From positions 1-9,691 of the forward strand of contig CAZXMB010000115.1 of the NCBI GenBank assembly GCA_964641715.1: a DNA stretch of 9,691 nt, in the 5' to 3' direction. Source of the DNA: CAZXMB01 sp964641715 (GTDB lineage Bacteria; Desulfobacterota; BSN033; UBA1163). Made by a program: the position numbers and the translations under genes. Shown here piece by piece: positions 5,259-9,691 of the stretch; positions within the stretch are counted from its first letter, which is position 1; every line of letters starts with the position of its first letter. The notes under the pieces were generated by a model. It was not told where the DNA came from. It saw nothing but the letters and a program-made list of their open reading frames with translations, and ran no database searches.

Positions 5259-6170
5259 ATGACCTTGAGGATATTGAAGGCACTTTTTATTTTGATCGCG
5301 ATATTCGTATGGAGTCATGAAACTTCAGGGGCATCCCTGAAATCATTCATCCCGAGAAAAGACCTGCCTGAAGGGTGGGCCCTGTTGGATGGTCCTCATC
5401 TCTACAACAGGGAGAGCCTCTTCGGGCACATCAATGGTCAGGCAGAGCTCTTTATAAAGTACGGCTTCCAGAAGTCCATTTTCGGAATCTATCAAAACCG
5501 GAAGAACAAAGAGAGTCAGGTGGAGATAGACATCTATGATATGGGGAATGTCCTTCAGGCCTTCGGAGTTTTTTCAAGGTTTCGAACTGAAGATCGGCCA
5601 GGAGGGGTCGGGCTCGAATCTTACTTTGAAGACCAAACCGGTCTTTTTTATAAAGGGAAATATTTTATCATGCTTTACGCCTCGGAACCCAATCCCGGCC
5701 TTTTGAGAGAATGGGCCCTCCTGGTTTCTAAAAAGATTGCGGATCATTCTCCTCCTCCCAGAGAAATAGGGTTTTTCCCGAGAGAAGGTCTCAAACCCGG
5801 GTCCCTCCAGTATTTTCAGGAAGGACTCTTAGGCTATCCATTCTTAAAAAGAGGGTTTCAGGGAACTTATTCCAGCAGGGAGAAGGCCGAATCTGAGGTG
5901 AAACCGTACCATCTCTTTCTGGTCATTTTCAGAACTCCTCAGGAAGCGATGGAGGGCATGAAGGCTTACAGGGAAGATCTCTCCCAAAAAGGGAGAATGG
6001 TATCAGGGACATTTCTTCGTTCCGGAAGCAGGGGATTGAAGGGTGAAGATCCCTCTCAGGGGAAAGTCATTGTCCTTCAGAAGGGGCTTTATCTTTTAGG
6101 TGCGGTCGGCTTTGAAAAAGAGGAGGATGCTGAAGATCGTCTGGTTGAATTGATGAAGAGCATAAAATAG
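5259..6170 (+). CDS. Exported DUF6599-like protein of unknown function
   Basis: This 303-residue protein begins with a signal peptide: basic start (R4, K7), hydrophobic core at 8-18 and a probable signal peptidase I site after A25 (S23-G-A25). No lipobox cysteine is present, so a soluble periplasmic protein is expected. The mature part contains LPEGWALLDGPHLYNRESLFGH-type sequence around 37-58, then INGQAELFIKYGF (58-70) and VEIDIYDMGNVLQAFGVFS (87-105). This combination of an INGxAELxxxYGF stretch and a DIYDMG segment matches what I recall of the DUF6599 family, common in Desulfobacterota and acidobacteria. No catalytic motif or cofactor site is recognisable. A ribosome binding site (AGGAG) lies 8 bases before the ATG. 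It may be cotranscribed with the selenoprotein 104 bases upstream. It converges on the sensor kinase with an 8-base gap. Confidence 0.75.
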   Translation: MTLRILKALFILIAIFVWSHETSGASLKSFIPRKDLPEGWALLDGPHLYNRESLFGHINGQAELFIKYGFQKSIFGIYQNRKNKESQVEIDIYDMGNVLQAFGVFSRFRTEDRPGGVGLESYFEDQTGLFYKGKYFIMLYASEPNPGLLREWALLVSKKIADHSPPPREIGFFPREGLKPGSLQYFQEGLLGYPFLKRGFQGTYSSREKAESEVKPYHLFLVIFRTPQEAMEGMKAYREDLSQKGRMVSGTFLRSGSRGLKGEDPSQGKVIVLQKGLYLLGAVGFEKEEDAEDRLVELMKSIK

Positions 6171-6178
6171 GAGTGCTT

Positions 6179-7774
6179 TTATTGATTGCCTGTCAGCGCA
6201 CTTTCTCCCGATCTCCCTGTCTCCCCATCATTCTTTTCGACCGGCAACTTGATCCGGAAGGTTGACCCTTTTCCTATTTCGCTCTCTGCCTCAATCTCTC
6301 CGCCATGGCTTTGAATGATTCCATAGCTGATCGCCAATCCCAACCCCGTTCCCTTTCCGGTTTCTTTGGTGGTGAAGAAGGGGGTAAAAAGCCTGGAGAG
6401 GTGCTCCTTGCTCATTCCGCACCCTGTATCCTTGAAGATGATCTCAGCGATTCTATGGTGGAGGTCCGTCTTAATGGTGAGTGTTCCTCTATCTCCTTTC
6501 ATGGCATCCGCCGCATTGATGAGGATATTCATAAAAACCTGTTGAATCTGATCGCCATCGACGAAGAGCACCGGCATATCGGGCTTAAACTCTTTGACCA
6601 TCTTAATGTTCTGGAAGCGGGCCTGATTTTCAACCAGTGTGATGGTGCGGTCGATTAAGAGATGGATGTCCCACTGCTTCTTGTCGGGCTTCCTTTGACG
6701 AGCGAAGTCTAAAAGGCCTCTTACGATATTGCGGCATCGGGTGGTCTGGCCGACGATATTTTCGAGATCCCTTTTCCAGGGATGATTTTCGTCAACCTTT
6801 TTTAACATCAGGGAGCTGAAGGTGAGGACCCCCGTGAGGGGATTATTGATCTCATGGGCCACTCCTGCGGCCAGCTCCCCAAGAGCAGCCATCTTGCCTG
6901 CACGGACCAGTTGATCCTGGACCTGCTGAAGCTCCTGGGTACGCTCACGGACACGGTGTTCCAGGGTCTGGGTCCATTCCTCAATCGCATCACGGGACCG
7001 CTTCAATTCGGTGATCATATGGTTAAAAGAATTAGCCAGTTCCCCTAATTCATCATGAGCCTGAATCCCCACGGTTTGGTCTAAATTCCCCTGGGCCGCC
7101 TGTTTTGTAGCGGCCAGGAGTTTATCGATTGGCTGGTTGACAAACCGGGTGAGGAGCAGGCTTAAACAGAGGGTGAGGATGATGACGCTGATCAGACCGG
7201 AGGCGATCATCCGGTTATAAATCTGAGCCTTCTCCTTTTCAAAACCTTCGAGGCTGATGGTGGTATCGAGGACGCCCAGGACATTGAGTGTTTTGGGATG
7301 GCAGGAAAAACAGGAGGCTTCGTTGTAAATGGGATTGATCAGGCCCAGAAGGCTCTGTTTTTCCGTTTGGTAGATTCGGGTTTTACTGTCAGAGGGGAGG
7401 AGGAGCTTTGCCTCGTCTTCACGGTGGCATCCATAACAGGCCTCGGCCTGCTTATCGACCACCGTTCCGACTTTTGAGGAATCGGAGGAAACCGTGATCA
7501 TTCCCTGTTTATTAAAAATCCTGACCTGGACGATTCCCTTTCGCTGAGCCACATCATCGATGATCCGCTGATATTCATCCCTTCGGTCTTTGATCATGGC
7601 ATTTCGGATGCTCAACCGGATCGTTTCGCTGAGATTAAAGGCTTCCTCTTCTGTTTTGGCAAGAATCTGGTGGGAGAGGGAACGGATATTGAGGTAAAGA
7701 AATATCCCCTCAATGGCCGCAACGGCGATGATCACAATGAGAAGGATCTTTGTCTTTAAGCTTCTTAAAACCAT
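6179..7774 (-). CDS. Membrane sensor histidine kinase with two periplasmic c-type heme motifs
   Basis: This 531-residue kinase has a first membrane span at about 9-29, a periplasmic sensor region at 30-188 and a second span at about 189-209. The HAMP linker follows at about 208-262, then a coiled helix (about 258-295). The HisKA domain has the phospho-accepting H307 in HEINNPL, and the ATPase domain has its N box at 416-421, DTGCGM at 449-454 and GKGTGLGL at 473-480. The sensor region carries two heme-attachment motifs, C113-YG-C116-H117 and C155-FS-C158-H159, suggesting a redox or gas-ligand sensor whose hemes are attached in the periplasm. No response regulator is adjacent, so its partner is elsewhere. 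The ATG at 7774 has an AAGGGTG ribosome binding site. It is the last gene of the AOR run, and its stop lies 8 bases from the convergent DUF6599-like gene. Confidence 0.92.
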   Translation of the reverse strand: MVLRSLKTKILLIVIIAVAAIEGIFLYLNIRSLSHQILAKTEEEAFNLSETIRLSIRNAMIKDRRDEYQRIIDDVAQRKGIVQVRIFNKQGMITVSSDSSKVGTVVDKQAEACYGCHREDEAKLLLPSDSKTRIYQTEKQSLLGLINPIYNEASCFSCHPKTLNVLGVLDTTISLEGFEKEKAQIYNRMIASGLISVIILTLCLSLLLTRFVNQPIDKLLAATKQAAQGNLDQTVGIQAHDELGELANSFNHMITELKRSRDAIEEWTQTLEHRVRERTQELQQVQDQLVRAGKMAALGELAAGVAHEINNPLTGVLTFSSLMLKKVDENHPWKRDLENIVGQTTRCRNIVRGLLDFARQRKPDKKQWDIHLLIDRTITLVENQARFQNIKMVKEFKPDMPVLFVDGDQIQQVFMNILINAADAMKGDRGTLTIKTDLHHRIAEIIFKDTGCGMSKEHLSRLFTPFFTTKETGKGTGLGLAISYGIIQSHGGEIEAESEIGKGSTFRIKLPVEKNDGETGRSGESALTGNQ

Positions 7775-7805
7775 CCATCACCCTTAACTCATCGCTTCCC
7801 TTTTT

Positions 7806-7916
7806 TCACCCGCCATCCCATTGGTCCCTTTGTCCCCATATTAGCATAATTATTGAAAAGAGGAAAACACCCGAAACGGCGAGCAGTCCCTTTTGCAATG
7901 AAAGAGGTTCACTCAC
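7806..7916 (-). CDS. Small single-span membrane protein between AOR and the sensor kinase
   Basis: This is a 36-residue reading frame with a GTG start at 7916-7914 that overlaps the last eight bases of the AOR gene. A ribosome binding site (GAGAGGA) lies within the AOR 3' end, 4 bases before the GTG. The protein has a short polar start (MSEPLSLQK), one hydrophobic segment at about residues 10-28 (GLLAVSGVFLFSIIMLIWG) and a charged tail (QRDQWDGG). The positive K9 on the short side and the acidic tail suggest one inner-membrane span with the N-terminus in the cytoplasm; that orientation is an inference. The stop is 31 bases before the kinase ATG, so translational coupling to both neighbours is plausible. 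I do not recognise the family. It could be an accessory subunit anchoring or regulating either neighbour, or a chance frame. Confidence 0.55.
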   Translation of the reverse strand: MSEPLSLQKGLLAVSGVFLFSIIMLIWGQRDQWDGG

Positions 7917-9645
7917 TCCATCCTCTCAGCTGGTAGTACTCTTTCAGCATGAAATCCAAATCTTTGGGATGGATGGTTTTCCCTGTTTCCTGAAGCACCT
8001 CCCGGAAGAATCGATTGGGAAGCCTGTCATCCTTTTTTGTCATCCCCTCCCGCTGGTTGAAGGTCCTCGCTAAGTTGATTACCCCGGAGGCCACTTTTTT
8101 TAAGCCCTCCTTTTTAAGAGAGACGCCACAGGTGTATTTTAGAATCTTCGGGAGGTCTTTCCAGGTGATGAGATCCCGGTAAAAACGGCAGAGGATGAGG
8201 GTATCGAAGATCGCCATCTTATCCTCATAGTCGACAAAAAGTCTTGCCTTTCCTTTGATCCGGTCAGGGTCGATCTGCCCGGAAAGTTCAGACTTGTAAA
8301 AGGTGGCCCTCAGGTGACAGGCCCCCCGGTCAGAGGTGGCATAGGCAAGGCCCATCCCCTTCAACACCCTCGGATCAAAACCGGCAGGTTCAAGTCCCTT
8401 CACATGAATGGCTTCGTTTTCCATCCCCCAGAGGGCTGCCGCATGGCGGACCCCTTCCGATAGAATCCTGCCCACCCCTTTTCTGTGCGCCATACGGGTG
8501 AGGATCCCGGCAATTGCGTCAACATCTCCATAATGGAGGTTTTCTCTTATCTTCTTTCTTTTCGAAGCCTCTATGGCAAAGGCGGCTAAATTACCTGCGG
8601 TGATGGTGTCCATCCCCAGGCGGTCGCAGAGGTCATTGAGATAAATGATCTCTTCGATCGATTTAACCATGCAGAGCCCGCCGAAGGCATAGATGGTCTC
8701 GTATTCGGGCCCCATGATCCGAAGGCCCTGATGTCTTCCCTGTTTGACCTCTGAGACTTTTCTACAGGCCATAAAACAATGAGGGCAGGCCGAGGAGGTG
8801 ATATCACAATGTTCCTCCAGGCTTTCAGCACTGATCCCTTCCCAGCCCTCTAAACTCCCTTTGGACCAGTATTGGGTAGGGAAAGCACCGATGGTGTTCA
8901 TGATGGAGACGAGCATCGGGGTTCCATATTTCTTATAGATATGAACGATCGGATTGTCTTTGACCCGATCCTTAAATTCTTCGGACAATCTTTTCAAAGA
9001 AGGTAGGTCAGCGACCTCTCTCTGTCTCTTGCCATGGAAGACGATCCCTTTTAACTGCTTCGATCCCATCACTGCACCAATTCCAGCCCTCCCGAGGGAA
9101 CGCCAGTGCTCACTCTCAATCACTGCAAATTTAACCAGATTCTCTCCGGCCGGACCGATGACGAGTGCCCCAGCATTCTTCCCTCCGGTCCTCTTCAGAA
9201 TCGCTTCTTCCGTTTCATAGGTCTCTTTCCCCCAGAGGTCAGAGGCCGAATGGAAGCAGACCTCTTGATCATTGATCTCAAGAAAGACGGGATGTCTTGA
9301 TCTTCCTTCAATGATGATCGCGTCATAACCGGTGCGGCTGAGAGAGAGGGTGATCTTTCCTCCGGAATAGGACTCCGAGTAGATCCCGGTTTGAGGGGAC
9401 TTGGTGAAGACGGCATAACGGCTTGAGCCATAGAAAGGAGTATCTGCCAGCGGCCCTGATGTGAAGATCAGACGATTTTGAGGGGAAAGGGGGTCGATAT
9501 GGGGTGGATTTTCCTTAAGGAGGAGGTAGGAACCCAACCCCTTTCCACCCAGATAGGTTCGAAGAATGGATTCAGGAATGGGCTCGACCGTCGAATTTTG
9601 CTTTGAGAGATTGATTCGGAGAAGTTGATTGAAAAATCCTTTCAT
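7909..9645 (-). CDS. Tungsten/molybdenum aldehyde:ferredoxin oxidoreductase (AOR family)
   Basis: This 578-residue enzyme belongs to the family that oxidises aldehydes to carboxylic acids, passing electrons to ferredoxin through a tungsto- or molybdo-bispterin and a [4Fe-4S] cluster. The N-terminal domain shows GGKGLGSYLL (33-42), SGPLADTP (63-70) and GRAGIGAVMGSKQLK (185-199). The cluster ligands are C287-x2-C290-x3-C294 (CPHCFMAC) and C486 in DTLILC. Pterin-contact segments are visible at DRLGMDTITAG (341-351), EPAGFDPR (419-426) and DRGACHLRA (439-447). Length is slightly below the roughly 605 residues of the Pyrococcus enzyme. The protein has no signal peptide, so it is cytoplasmic. The ATG at 9645 has an AAGGA ribosome binding site a few bases upstream. 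The substrate and the choice of tungsten or molybdenum cannot be read from sequence. The gene precedes a small membrane protein and a heme-type kinase. Confidence 0.93.
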   Translation of the reverse strand: MKGFFNQLLRINLSKQNSTVEPIPESILRTYLGGKGLGSYLLLKENPPHIDPLSPQNRLIFTSGPLADTPFYGSSRYAVFTKSPQTGIYSESYSGGKITLSLSRTGYDAIIIEGRSRHPVFLEINDQEVCFHSASDLWGKETYETEEAILKRTGGKNAGALVIGPAGENLVKFAVIESEHWRSLGRAGIGAVMGSKQLKGIVFHGKRQREVADLPSLKRLSEEFKDRVKDNPIVHIYKKYGTPMLVSIMNTIGAFPTQYWSKGSLEGWEGISAESLEEHCDITSSACPHCFMACRKVSEVKQGRHQGLRIMGPEYETIYAFGGLCMVKSIEEIIYLNDLCDRLGMDTITAGNLAAFAIEASKRKKIRENLHYGDVDAIAGILTRMAHRKGVGRILSEGVRHAAALWGMENEAIHVKGLEPAGFDPRVLKGMGLAYATSDRGACHLRATFYKSELSGQIDPDRIKGKARLFVDYEDKMAIFDTLILCRFYRDLITWKDLPKILKYTCGVSLKKEGLKKVASGVINLARTFNQREGMTKKDDRLPNRFFREVLQETGKTIHPKDLDFMLKEYYQLRGWSE

Positions 9646-9691
9646 TGTCCTTATATTAAAAGAAATGGGACACTTAAATCAAGCTCGCCTT

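Noticed and set aside
9646..9691. A possible promoter TTGATT-N18-TAATAT just upstream of AOR
   Set aside because: The -10 element would place the transcript start at or near the ATG, which conflicts with the clear AAGGA ribosome binding site. The true promoter probably lies beyond the window edge.

Overview
This window looks like chromosomal DNA from an anaerobic or microaerophilic Gram-negative bacterium, most plausibly a Desulfobacterota (former Deltaproteobacteria) lineage. That is an inference from gene content: a tungsten/molybdenum aldehyde:ferredoxin oxidoreductase (AOR), a membrane histidine kinase with two periplasmic c-type heme motifs, a cobalamin-type radical SAM enzyme, a DUF6599-like exported protein and a probable selenoprotein. 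Most genes here end in ordinary TGA stops, so the genetic code is standard.

Layout. Bases 1-410 are non-coding and rich in repeats (TTCGAA/TCCGAA words and GC-rich hairpins). A sigma70-like promoter at 411-439 leads a plus-strand run of a B12-binding-type radical SAM protein, a zinc alcohol dehydrogenase and a histidine phosphatase (459-3835). This run meets a minus-strand pair, queF then arsC (4713-3837), tail to tail with one base between them. A divergent regulatory region (4714-4833) holds a palindrome and a candidate queF promoter. Rightward from it lie a small rhodanese (4834-5154) and an exported DUF6599-like protein (5259-6170). The exported protein gene converges on a minus-strand run that reads from the right end: AOR (9645-7909), a 36-residue membrane protein (7916-7806) and the heme-type sensor kinase (7774-6179).

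The main discovery is the rhodanese. A conventional reading stops at TGA 5023-5025 and gives a 63-residue fragment. The frame continues through that TGA and a second one at 5029-5031, then encodes the rest of a rhodanese fold to a stop at 5152-5154. The two TGAs fall at both cysteine positions of the C-x-C active-site loop. About 20 bases later lies a perfect 6-bp hairpin with a GGUCU loop, the same loop bases as the E. coli fdhF SECIS. I read this as a sulfurtransferase-like selenoprotein with a Sec-x-Sec active site.

The second new item is the 36-residue single-span membrane protein. Its GTG start overlaps the AOR stop codon and its stop lies 31 bases before the kinase start, so it is probably part of an AOR/sensor operon. 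No RNA genes, CRISPR arrays, intact insertion sequences or clear intrinsic terminators were seen.
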